64,000 nt of DNA, taken from Muricea muricata. Lineage: Eukaryota; Cnidaria; Anthozoa; Malacalcyonacea; Plexauridae. Position 1 is the stretch's first letter. Every line of letters begins with the position of its first letter. The notes below the pieces were generated by a model, which did not search any database, was not told the origin of the DNA, and saw only the letters and a program-made list of their open reading frames with translations. Shown here in pieces: positions 49,401-61,700 of this stretch. The translations under genes were made by a program, and so were the position numbers. The DNA is taken from contig OY979725.1 of assembly GCA_963855995.1 (NCBI GenBank), positions 7,574,118 through 7,638,117 of the forward strand, read 5' to 3'.

Positions 49401-49843
49401 ATTTAGACAGCTTTTTTGCTATCAAATGTCTTCCAGAACGCTTAAAACGCGATTTTTATGATTCTGAAATAACTTTTTTTACTTGCAAAGAAAGTTTTAG
49501 GTTTTTCATTCCAGCATGTTGTTTCGCTCATTTCGATAGTTAGGGCACCGCAAACATGATTCCCGACTTGGTAAGATGAAAAATTTCGATTTAGAAGGTG
49601 TCTTTTAGTCTTGAGTTTAGCCCTCAAAACATCATTTTAAGCTCTAAAACGTTGCCGTTATTTATTTGGACAGCTTTTTTGCTATCAAATTGCTTCCAGA
49701 ACGCTTAAAACCCGATTTTGATCGTTCTGAGATAACGTTTTTTACTTGCAAAGAAAGTTTTAGGTTTTTTTTTCCAGCATGTTTTTTTCGCTCATTTCGA
49801 TAGTTAGAGGACCGCAAACATGATTTCCGACTTGGTAAGATCA
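46424..49843 (+). repeat. 13-monomer block (3420 bp), tandem copy 2
   Basis: Second copy of 43004-46423; identity continues to 49909 and breaks at 49910 (ctcttaaacg against ctctaatacg). Diverged relatives of the first third of the block reappear at about 62240-63500. Confidence 0.95.
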
Positions 49844-50959
49844 GAAATTTTTATTTAGAAGGTGTCTTTTAGTCTTGAGTTTAGCCCTCAAAACATCATT
49901 TTAAGCTCTTAAACGTTGCCGTTATTTATTTGGACAGCTTTTTTGCTATCAAATTTCTTCCAGAACTCTTAAAACGCAATTTTGATGATTCTGAGATAAC
50001 TTTTTTACTTGCAAAGAAAGTTTTAGGTTTTTCATTCCAGCATGTCGTTTCGCTCATTTCGATAGTTAGGGCACCGCAAACATGATTCCCGACTTGTTAA
50101 GATCAAAAATTTCGATTTACTAGGTGTCTTTTAGTCTTGAGTTTAGCCCTCAAAACATCATTTTAAGCTCTAAAACGTTGCCGTTATTGATTTAAACAGC
50201 TTTTTCGCTCAAATCGCTTCCAGAACCCCTAAAACACGATTTTGATGATTCTGAGATCATTTTTTTTCACTTGCAAAGAAAGTTTTAAGTTTTTCATTCC
50301 AGCATGCTGTTTCGCTCATTTCGATACAGCACCGCAAACATGATTTCCGACTTGGTAAGATGTGAAATTTCGATTTAGAAGGTGTCCTTTAGCCTTCAGT
50401 TTAGCTTTCAAAACATCATTTTAAGCTCTAAAACGATGCCGTTATTGATTTAGGCAGCTTTTTTGCTATCAAATGTCTTCCAGAACGCTTAAAACGCGAT
50501 TTTGATGATTCTGAGATCATTTTTTTCACTTGTAAAGAAAGTTTTAGGTTTTTCATTCCAGCATGTTGTTTCGCTCATTTCGACAGTTAGGGCACCGCAA
50601 AAATGATTCTTGACTTGGTAAGATCAAAAATTTCGTTTTAGAAGGTGTCTTTTAGTCTTGAGTTTAGCCCTCAAAGCAACATTTTAAGCTCTAAAACGTT
50701 GCCGTTATTGATTTAGACAGCTTTTTTGCGCTCAAATCGCTTCCAGAACGCTTAAAACGCGATTTTGATAATTCTGAGATCATTTTTTTCACTGTTAAAG
50801 AAAGTTTTAGGTTTTTCATTCCAGCATGTTTTTTCGCTCATTTCGATAGAGCACCGCAAACATGATTTCCAACTTGGTAAGATGTGAAATTTCGTTTTAG
50901 AAGGTGTCCTTTAGCCTTGAGTTTAGCCTTCAAAACATCATTTTAAGCTCTAAAACAAT

Positions 50960-51890
50960 GCCGTTATTGATTTAGACAGCTTTTTTTCTATCAAATTGCT
51001 TCCAAAACGCTTAAAACGTGATTTTGATCATTCTTAGATAACTTTTTTTACTTGCAAAAAAAGTTTTAGGTTTTTCATTCCAGCATGTTTTTTTCGCTCA
51101 TTTCGATAGTTAGAGGACCGCAAACATGATTTCCGACTTGGTAAGATCAAAAATTTTTATTTAGAAGGTGTCTTTTAGTCTTGAGTTTAGCCCTCAAAAA
51201 ACCATTTTAAGCTCTAAAACGTTGCCGTTATTGATTTAGACAACTTTTCTGCGCTCAAATCGCTTCCAGAACGCTTAAAACGCGATTTTTATGATTCTGA
51301 GATCACTTTTTTTCACTTGCAAAGAATGTTTTAGCTTTTTCATTCAACATTTTATTTCACTCATTTCGACAGTTATAGCACCGCAAACATGATTTTTTTC
51401 TTGGTAAGATCAGAAATTTCGATTTAGAAGGTGTTTTTAGTCTTGAGTTTAGCCCTCAAAACATCATTTTAAGCTCTAAAACGATGGTGTAATTGATTTA
51501 AACAGCTTTTTCGCTCAAATCGCTTCCAGAACCCCTAAAACGCGATTTTGATGATTCTGAGATAATTTTTTTTCGCTTGCAAAGAAAGTTTTAGGTTTTT
51601 TATTCCAGCACGTTATTTCACTCATTTCGAAAGTTAGAGCACCGCAAACATGATTCCCGACTTGGTAAGATCAGAAATTTCGATTTAGAAGGTATCTTTT
51701 AGTTTTGAGTTTAGCCCCCAAAACATCATTTAAAGCTCAAAAACGTATCCGTTATTGATTTAGACCGCTTTTTTGCTATCAAATTGCTTCCAGAACGCTT
51801 AAAACGCGATTTTGATGATTCTGAGATAACTTTTTTTACTTGCAAAGAAAGTTTTAGGTTTTTCATTCCAGCATGTTTTTTTCGCTCGTT
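50960..51890 (+). repeat. Dispersed satellite block, copy 1 (38-monomer spacing)
   Basis: Shares ordered rare variants with about 60948-61878 (offset 9988 bp): cattcttagataac, aaaaaaccattttaag, cttttctgcgctc, gatttttttcttgg, gatggtgtaattg and ctcaaaaacgtatcc. Its first half also matches about 58350-58790. Confidence 0.78.
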
Positions 51891-53199
51891 TCGATAGTTA
51901 AAGCACCGCAAACATGATTTCCGACTTGGTAAGATGTGAAATTTCGATTTAGAAGGTGTCCTTTACCCTTGAGTTTAGCCTTCAAAACATCATTTTAAGC
52001 TCTAAAACGAAGCCGTTGTTGATTTAGGCAACTTTTTTGCGCTCAAATCGCTTCCAGAACGCTTAAAACGCGATTTTGATGATTCTGAGATCATTTTTTT
52101 CTTTTACAAAGAAAGTTTTAGGTTTTTTATTCCAGCACGTTATTTCACTCATTTCGATAGTTAGAGCACCGCAAACATGATTCCCGACTTGGTAAGATCA
52201 GAAATTTCGATTTAGAAGGTGTTTTTTAGTCTTGAGTTTAGCCCTCAAAACATCATTTTAAGCTCTAAAACGATGCCGTTATTGATTTAGGCAGCTTTTT
52301 TGCTATCAAATGTCTTCCAGAACGCTTAAAACGCGATTTTGATGATTCTGAGATCATTTTTTTTCACTTGTAAAGAAAGTTTTAGGTTTTTCATTCCAGC
52401 ATGTTGTTTCGCTCATTACGACAGTTAGGGCACCGCAAACATGATTCCCGACTTGGTAAGATCAAAAATTTCGATTTAGAAGGTGTCTTTTAGTCTTGAG
52501 TTTAGCCCTCAAAGCATCATTTTAAGCTCTAAAACGTTGCCGTTATTGATTTAGACAGCTTTTTTGCGCTTAAATCGCTTCCAGAACGCTTAAAACGCGA
52601 TTTTGATGATTCTGAGATAACTTTTGTTTACTTGCAAAGAAAGTTTTAGGTTTTTTATTCCAGCACGTTATTTCACTCATTTCGATAGTTAGAGCACCGC
52701 AAACATGATTTCCGACTTGGTAACATGTGAAATTTCGTTTTAGAAGGTGTCCTTTAGCCTTGAGTTTAGCCTTCAAAACATCATTTTAAGCTCGAAAACG
52801 ATGCCGTTATTGATTTAGACAGCTTTTTTGCTATCAAATTGCTTCCAGAACGCTTAAAACGCGATTTTGATGATTCTGAGATAACTTTTGTTTACTTGCA
52901 AAGAAAGTTTTAGGTTTTTTATTCCAGCACGTTATTTCACTCATTTCGATAGTTAGAGCACCGCAAACATGATTCCCGACTTGGTAAGATCAGAAATTTC
53001 GATTTAGAAGGTGTCTTTTAGTCTTGAGTTTAGCCCTCAAAACATCATTTTAAGCTCTAAAACGATGCCGTTATTGATTTAGGCAGCTTTTTTGCTATCA
53101 AATGTCTTCCAGAACGCCTAAAACGCGATTTTGATGATTCTGAGATCATTTTTTTCACTTGTAAAGAAAGTTTTAGGTTTTTCATTCCAGCATGTTGTT

Positions 53200-53860
53200 T
53201 CGCTCATTTCGACAGTTAGGGCACCGCAAACATGATTCCCGACTTGGTAAGATCAAAAATTTCGTTTTAGAAGGTGTTTTTTAGTCTTGAGTTTAGCCCT
53301 CAAAGCAACATTTTAAGCTCTAAAACGTTGCCGTTATTGATTTAGACAGCTTTTTTGCGCTCAAATCGCTTCCAGAACGCTTAAAACGCGATTTTGATAA
53401 TTCTGAGATCATTTTTTTCACTGTTAAAGAAAGTTTTAGGTTTTTCATTCCAGCATGTTTTTTCGCTCATTTCGATAGAGCACCGCAAACATGATTTCCG
53501 ACTTGGTAACATGTGAAATTTCGTTTTAGAAGGTGTCCTTTAGCCTTAAGTTTAGCCTTCAAAACATCATTTTAAGCTCTAAACCAATGCCGTTATTGAT
53601 TTAGACAGCTTTTTTGCTATCAAATTGCTTCCAGAACGCTTAAAACGCAATTTTGATGATTCTGAGATAACTTTTTTTACTTGCAAACAAAGTTTTAGGT
53701 TTTTCATTCCAGCATGTTTTTTTCGCTCATTTCGACTGTTAGAGCACCGCAAACATGATTTTCGTCTTGGGAAGATCAGAAATTTTTATTTAGAAGTGTC
53801 TTTTAGTCTTGAGTTTAGCCCTCAAAAAATCATTTTAAGCTCTAATACGTTGCCGTTATT
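53200..53860 (+). repeat. Dispersed satellite block, seen three times
   Basis: The run caaagcaacatttt, gataattctgagatc, cactgttaaagaaag, gcaaacaaagttttagg and cttgggaagatcag recurs near 55820-56440 (offset 2622 bp, about 10 monomers) and 58975-59660 (a further 3155 bp, about 12 monomers). Confidence 0.78.
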
Positions 53861-56319
53861 GATTTAGACAAATTTTTTGCGCTCAAATCGCTTCCAGAAC
53901 GCTTAAAACGCGATTTTTGATGATTCTGAGATCTTTTTTTTTCACTTGCAAAGAAAGTTTTAGGTTTTTTATTCCTGCACGTTATTTCGCTCATTTCGAT
54001 AGTTAGAGCACCACAAACATGATTCCCGACTTGGCAAGATCAGAAATTTCGATTTAGAAGGTGTCTTTTAGTCTTGAGTTTAGCCTTCAAAACATCATTT
54101 TAAGCTCTAATACGTTGCCGTTATTGATTTAGGCAACTTTTTTGCGCTCAAATCGCTTCCAAAACGCCTAAAAAGCGATTTTGATGATTCTGAGACAATT
54201 TTTTTTCACTTCAAAGAATGTTTTTCCTTTTTCATTCAACATTTTATTTCGCTAATTTCAACAGTTAGAGCACCGCAAACATGATTTTCGTCTACGTAAG
54301 ATCAGAAATTTCGATTTAGAAGCTGCTTTTAGTCTTGAGTTTAGCCCTCAAAACATCATTTTAAGCTCTAAAACGATACCGTTATTGATTTAAACAGCTT
54401 TCTTGCGCTCAAATCTCTTCCAGAACGCTTAAAACGCGATTTTGATGATTCTGAGATCATTTTTTTCTTTTACAAAGAAAGTTTTAGGTTTTTTATTCCA
54501 GCATGTTGTTTCGCTCATTTCGACAGTTAGGGCACCGCAAACATGATTCCCGACTTGGTAAGATCAAAAATTTCGATTTAGAAGGTGTCTTTTAGTCTTG
54601 AGTTTACCCATCAACACATCATTTTAAGCTCTAAAACGATCCCGTTATTGATTTACACAGCTTTTTTGCTATCAAATGTCTTCCAGAACGCTTAAAACAC
54701 GATTTTTATGATTCTGAAATGACTTTTTTTACTTGCAAAGAAAGTTTTAGGTTTTTCATTCCAGCATGTCGTTTCGCTCATTTCGATAGTTAGGGCACCG
54801 AAAACATGATTCCCGACTTGGTAAGATCAAAAATTTCGATTTAGAAGGTGTCTTTTAGTCTTGAGTTTAGCCCTCAAAACATCATTTTAAGCTCTAAAAC
54901 GTTGCCGTTATTTATTTGGACAGCTTTTTTGCTATCAAATTGCTTCCAGAACGCTTAAAACGCGATTTTGATCATTCTTAGATAACGTTTTTTACTTGCA
55001 AAGAAAGTTTTAGGTTTTTTATTCCAGCATGTTTTTTTCGCTCATTTCGATAGTTAGAGGACCGCAAACATGATTTCCGACTTGGTAAGGTCAGAAATTT
55101 TTATTTAGAAGGTGTCTTTTAGTCTTGAGTTTAGCCCTCAAAAAATCATTTTAAGCTCTAAAACGTTGCCGTTATTGATTTAGACAACTTTTCTGCGCTC
55201 AAATCGCTTCCAGAAAGCTTAAAACGCGATTTTGATGATTCTGAGATAACTTTTTTACTTGCAAAGAAAGTTTTAGGTTTTTAATTCCAGCATGTCGTTT
55301 CGCTCATTTCGATAGTTAGGGCACCGCAAACATGATTCCCGACTTGGTAAGATCAAAAATTTCGATTTAGAAGGTGTCTTTTAGTCTTGAGTTTAGCCCT
55401 AAAAACATCATTTTAAGCTCTAAAACGTTGCCGTTATTGATTTAAACAGCTTTTTCGCTCAAATCGCTTCCAGAACCCCTAAAACACGATTTTGATGATT
55501 CTGAGATCATTTTTTTTTCACTTGCAAACAAAGTTTTAAGTTTTTCATTCCAACATGCTGTTTCGCTCATTTCGATAGAGCACCGCAAACATGATTTCCG
55601 ACTTGGTAAGATGTGAAATTTCGATTTAGAAGGTGTCCTTTAGCCTTCAGTTTAGCTTTCAAAACATCATTTTAAGCTCTAAAACGATGCCGTTATTGAT
55701 TTAGGCAGCTTTTTTGCTATCAAATGTCTTCCAGAACGCTTAAAACGCGATTTTGATGATTCTGAGATCATTTTTTTCACTTGTAAAGAAAGTTTTAGGT
55801 TTTTCATTCCAGCATGTTGTTTCGCTCATTTCGACAGTTAGGGCACCGCAAACATGATTCTTGACTTGGTAAGATCAAAAATTTCGTTTTAGAAGGTGTT
55901 TTTTAGTCTTGAGTTTAGCCCTCAAAGCAACATTTTAAGCTCTAAAACGTTGCCGTTATTGATTTAGACAGCTTTTTTGCGCTCAAATCGCTTCCAGAAC
56001 GCTTAAAACGCGATTTTGATAATTCTGAGATCATTTTTTTCACTGTTAAAGAAAGTTTTAGGTTTTTCATTCCAGCATGTTTTTTCGCTCATTTCGATAG
56101 AGCACCGCAAACATGATTTCCGACTTGGTAAGATGTGAAATTTCGTTTTAGAAGGTGTCCTTTAGCCTTGAGTTTAGCCTTCAAAACATCATTTTAAGCT
56201 CTAAAACGATGCCGTTATTGATTTAGACAGCTTTTTTGCTATCAAATTGCTTCAAGAACGCTTAAAACGCAATTTTGATGATTCTGAGATAACTTTTTTT
56301 ACTTGCAAACAAAGTTTTA

Positions 56320-57800
56320 GGTTTTTCATTCCAGCATGTTTTTTTCGCTCATTTCGACTGTTAGAGCACCGCAAACATGATTTTCGTCTTGGGAAGATCA
56401 GAAATTTTTATTTAGAAGTGTCTTTTAGTCTTGAGTTTAGCCCTCAACACATCATTTTAAGCTCTAAAACGTTGCTGTTATTTATTTAGACAGCTTTTTT
56501 GCTATCAAATGGCTTCCAGAACGCTTAAAACGCGATTTTTATGACTCTGAGATAACTTTTTTTACTTGCAAAGAAAGTTTTAGGTTTTTCATTCCAGCAT
56601 GTCGTTTCGCTCATTTCGATAGTTAGGGCACCGCAAACATGATTCCCGACTTGGTAAGATCAAAAATTTCGATTTAGAAGGTGTCTTTTAGTCTTGAGTT
56701 TAGCCCTCAAAAAATCATTTTAAGCTCTAATACGTTGCCGTTATTTATTTAGACAGCTTTTTTGCTATCAAATGGCTTCCAGAACGCTTAAAACGCGATT
56801 TTTATGACTCTGAGATAACTTTTTTTACTTGCAAAGAAAGTTTTAGGTTTTTCATTCGAGCATGTCGTTTCGCTCATTTCGATAGTTAGGGCACCGCAAA
56901 CATGATTCCCGACTTGGTAAGATCAAAAATTTCGATTTAGAAGGTGTCTTTTAGTTTTGAGTTTAGCCCTCAAAAAATCATTTTAAGCTCTAATACGTTG
57001 CCGTTATTTATTTAGACAGCTTTTTTGCTATCAAATGGCTTCCAGAACGCTTAAAACGCGATTTTTATGACTCTGAGATAACTTTTTCTACTTGCAAACA
57101 AAGTTTTAGGTTTTTCATTCCAGCATGTTTTTTTCGCTCATTTCGACTGTTAGAGCACCGCAAACATGATTTTCGTCTTGGGAAGATCAGAAATTTTTAT
57201 TTAGAAGTGTCTTTTAGTCTTGAGTTTAGCCCTCAACACATCATTTTAAGCTCTAAAACGTTGCCGTTATTTATTTAGACAGCTTTTTTGCTATCAAATG
57301 GCTTCCAGAACGCTTAAAACGCGATTTTTATGACTCTGAGATAACTTTTTTTACTTGCAAAGAAAGTTTTAGGTTTTTCATTCCAGCATGTCGTTTCGCT
57401 CATTTCGATAGTTAGGGCACCGCAAACATGATTCCCGACTTGGTAAGATCAAAAATTTCGATTTAGAAGGTGTCTTTTAGTCTTGAGTTTAGCCCTCAAA
57501 AAATCATTTTAAGCTCTAATACGTTGCCGTTATTTATTTAGACAGCTTTTTTGCTATCAAATGGCTTCCAGAACGCTTAAAACGCGATTTTTATGACTCT
57601 GAGATAACTTTTTTTACTTGCAAAGAAAGTTTTAGGTTTTTCATTCGAGCATGTCGTTTCGCTCATTTCGATAGTTAGGGCACCGCAAACATGATTCCCG
57701 ACTTCGTAAGATCAAAAATTTCGATTTAGAAGGTGTCTTTTAGTCTTGAGTTTAGCCCTCAAAACATCATTTTGAGCTCTAAAACGTTGCCGTTATTTAT
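56320..57800 (+). repeat. Trimeric higher-order repeat, about two copies of 789 bp
   Basis: The phrase ccctcaacacatc occurs at 56441 and 57230, an offset of 789 bp or three monomers. Monomers here share caaatggcttccag, tttttatgactctgag and catgtcgtttcg. A related run appears again at 59860-60410. Confidence 0.82.
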
Positions 57801-58790
57801 TTGGACAGCTTTTTTGCTATCAAATTGCTTCCAGAACGCTTAAAACGCGATTTTGATCATCCTGAGATAACTTTTTTTACTTGCAAAGAAAGTTTTAGGT
57901 TTTTCATTCCAGCATGTTTTTTTTGCTCATTTCGATAGTTAGAGGACCGCAAACATGATTTCCGACTTGGTAAGATCAGAAATTTTTATTTAGAAGGTGT
58001 CTTTTAGTCTTGAGTTTAGCCCTCAAAACATCATTTAAAGCTCTAAAACGATGCTGTTATTGATTTAAACAGCTTTTTTGCGCTCAAATCGCTTCAAGAA
58101 CGCTTAAAACGCGATTTTGATGATTCTGAGATCATTTTTTTTCACTTGCAAAGAAAGTTTTATTTTTTCTATTCCAGCATGTTGTTTCGCTCATTTCGAT
58201 AGTTAGGGCACCGCAAAAATGATTCCCGACTTGGTAAGATCAAAAATTTCGATTTAGAAGGTGTCTTTTCGTCTTGAGTTTAGCCCTCAAAATATCATTT
58301 TAAGCTCTAAAACGTTGCCGTTATTGATTTAGACAGCTTTTTTTCTATCAAATTGCTTCCAAAACGCTTAAAACGTGATTTTGATCATTCTTAGAAAACT
58401 TTTTTTACTTGCAAAAAAAGTTTTAGGTTTTTCATTCCAGCATGTTTTTTTCGCTCATTTCGATAGTTAGAGGACCGCAAACATGATTTCCGACTTGGTA
58501 AGATCAAAAATTTTTATTTAGAAGGTGTCTTTTAGTCTTGAGTTTAGCCCTCAAAAAACCATTTTAAGCTCTAAAACGTTGCCGTTATTGATTTAGACAA
58601 CTTTTCTGCGCTCAAATCGCTTCCAGAACGCTTAAAACGCGATTTTTATGATTCTGAGATCACTTTTTTTCACTTGCAAAGAATGTTTTAGCTTTTTGAT
58701 TCAACATTTTATTTCACTCATTTCGACAGTTATAGCACCGCAAACATGATTTTTTTCTTGGTAAGATCAGAAATTTCGATTTAGAAGGTG
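57230..58790 (+). repeat. 10-monomer-spaced satellite block, copy 1
   Basis: Matches about 59861-61421 at an offset of 2631 bp (tattttttctattccag at 58161 and 60792; tgctcatttcg after catgttttttt; cattcttag; gatttttttcttgg). Individual monomers are replaced or altered between the copies, so it is an older duplication than the 3420- and 3953-bp ones. Confidence 0.72.
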
Positions 58791-61700
58791 TCTTTTAGTC
58801 TTGAGTTTAGCCCTCAAAACATCATTTTAAGCTCTAAAACGATGCCGTTATTGATTTAGGCAGCTTTTTTGCTATCAAATGTCTTCCAGAACGCTTAAAA
58901 CGCGATTTTGATGATTCTGAGATCATTTTTTTCGCTTGTAAAGAAAGTTTTAGGTTTTTCATTCCAGCATGTTGTTTCGCTCATTTCGACAGTTAGGGCA
59001 CCGCAAACATGATTCTTGACTTGCTAAGATCAAAAATTTCGTTTTAGAAGGTGTCTTTTAGTCTTGAGTTTAGCCCTCAAAGCAACATTTTAAGCTCTAA
59101 AACGTTGCCGTTATTGATTTAGACAGCTTTTTTGCGCTCAAATCGCTTCCAGAACGCTTAAAACGCGATTTTGATAATTCTGAGATCATTTTTTTCACTG
59201 TTAAAGAAAGTTTTAGGTTTTTCATTCCAGCATGTTTTTTCGCTCATTTCGATAGAGCACCGCAAACATGATTTCCGACTTGGTAAGATGTGAAATTTCG
59301 TTTTAGAAGGTGTCCTTTAGCCTTGAGTTTAGCCTTCAAAACATCATTTTAAGCTCTAAAACGATGCCGTTATTGATTTAGACAGCTTTTTTGCTATCAA
59401 ATTGCTTCCAGAACGCTTAAAACGCGATTTTGATGATTCTGAGATAACTTTTTTTACTTGCAAACAAAGTTTTAGGTTTTTCATTCCAGCATGTTTTTTT
59501 CGCTCATTTCGACTGTTAGAGCACCGCAAACATGATTTTCGTCTTGGGAAGATCAGAAATTTTTATTTAGAAGTGTCTTTTAGTCTTGAGTTTAGCGCTC
59601 AAAAAATCATTTTAAGCTCTAATACGTTGCCGTTATTGATTTAGACAAATTTTTTGCGCTCAAATCGCTTCCAGAACGCTTAAAACGCGATTTTTGATGA
59701 TTCTGAGATCTTTTTTTTTCACTTGCAAAGAAAGTTTTAGGTTTTTTATTCCTGTACGTTATTTCGCTCATTTCGATAGTTAGAGCACCACAAACATGAT
59801 TCCCGACTTGGCAAGATCAGAAATTTCGATTTAGAAGGTGTCTTTTAGTCTTGAGTTTACCCTTCAACACATCATTTTAAGCTCTAAAACGTTGCCGTTA
59901 TTTATTTAGACAGCTTTTTTGCTATCAAATGGCTTCCAGAACGCTTAAAACGCGATTTTTATGACTCTGAGATAACTTTTTTTACTTGCAAAGAAAGTTT
60001 TAGGTTTTTCATTCCAGCATGTCGTTTCGCTCATTTCGATAGTTAGGACACCGCAAACATGATTCCCGACTTGGTAAGATCAAAAATTTCGATTTAGAAG
60101 GTGTCTTTTAGTCTTGAGTTTAGCCCTCAAAAAATCATTTTAAGCTCTAATACGTTGCCGTTATTTATTTAGACAGCTTTTTTGCTATCAAATGGCTTCC
60201 AGAACGCTTAAAACGCGATTTTTATGACTCTGAGATAACTTTTTTTACTTGCAAAGAAAGTTTTAGGTTTTTCATTCCAGCATGTCGTTTCGCTCATTTC
60301 GATAGTTAGGGCACCGCAAACATGATTCCCGACTTGGTAAGATCTAAAATTTCGATTTAGAAGGTGTCTTTTAGTCTTGAGTTTAGCCCTCAAAACATCA
60401 TTTTAAGCTCTAAAACGTTGCCGTTATTTATTTGGACAGCTTTTTTGCTATCAAATGGCTTCCAGAACGCTTAAAACGCGATTTTGATCATCCTGAGATA
60501 ACTTTTTTTACTTGCAAAGAAAGTTTTAGGTTTTTCATTCCAGCATGTTTTTTTTGCTCATTTCGATAGTTAAAGGACCGCAAACATGATTTCCGACTTG
60601 GTAAGATCAGAAATTTTTATTTAGAAGGTCTGTTTTAGTGTTGAGTTTAGCCCTCAAAACATCATTTAAAGCTCTAAAACGATGCTGTTATTGATTTAAA
60701 CAGCTTTTTTGCGCTCAAATCGCTTCAAGAACGCTTAAAACGCGATTTTGATGATTCTGAGATCATTTTTTTTCACTTGCAAAGAAACTTTTATTTTTTC
60801 TATTCCAGCATGTTGTTTCGCTCATTTCGATAGTTAGGGCACCGCAAAAATGATTCCCGACTTGGTAAGATCAAAAATTTCAATTTAGAAGGTGTCTTTT
60901 CGTCTTGAGTTTAGCCCTCAAAATATCATTTTAAGCTCTAAAACGTTGCCGTTATTGATTTAGACAGCTTTTTTTCTATCAAATTGCTTCCAAAACGCTT
61001 AAAACGTGATTTTGATCATTCTTAGATAACTTTTTTTACTTGCAAAAAAAGTTTTAGGTTTTTCATTCCAGCATGTTTTTTTCGCTCATTTCGATAGTTA
61101 GAGGACCGCAAACATGATTTCCGACTTGGTAAGATCAAAAATTTTTATTTAGAAGGTGTCTTTTAGTCTTGAGTTTAGCCCTCAAAAAACCATTTTAAGC
61201 TCTAAAACGTTGCCGTTATTGATTTAGACAACTTTTCTGCGCTCAAATCGCTTCCAGAACGCTTAAAACGCGATTTTTATGATTCTGAGATTACTTTTTT
61301 TCACTTGCAAAGAATGTTTTAGCTTTTTCATTCAACATTTTATTTCACTCATTTCGACAGTTATAGCACCGCAAACATGATTTTTTTCTTGGTAAGATCA
61401 GAAATTTCGATTTAGAAGGTGTTTTTAGTCTTGAGTTTAGCCCTCAAAACATCATTTTAAGCTCTAAAACGATGGTGTAATTGATTTAAACAGCTTTTTC
61501 GCTCAAATCGCTTCCAGAACCCCTAAAACGCGATTTTGATGATTCTGAGATAATTTTTTTTCGCTTGCAAAGAAAGTTTTAGGTTTTTTATTCCAGCACG
61601 TTATTTCACTCATTTCGAAAGTTAGAGCACCGCAAACATGATTCCCGACTTGGTAAGATCAGAAATTTCGATTTAGAAGGTATCTTTTAGTTTTGAGTTT

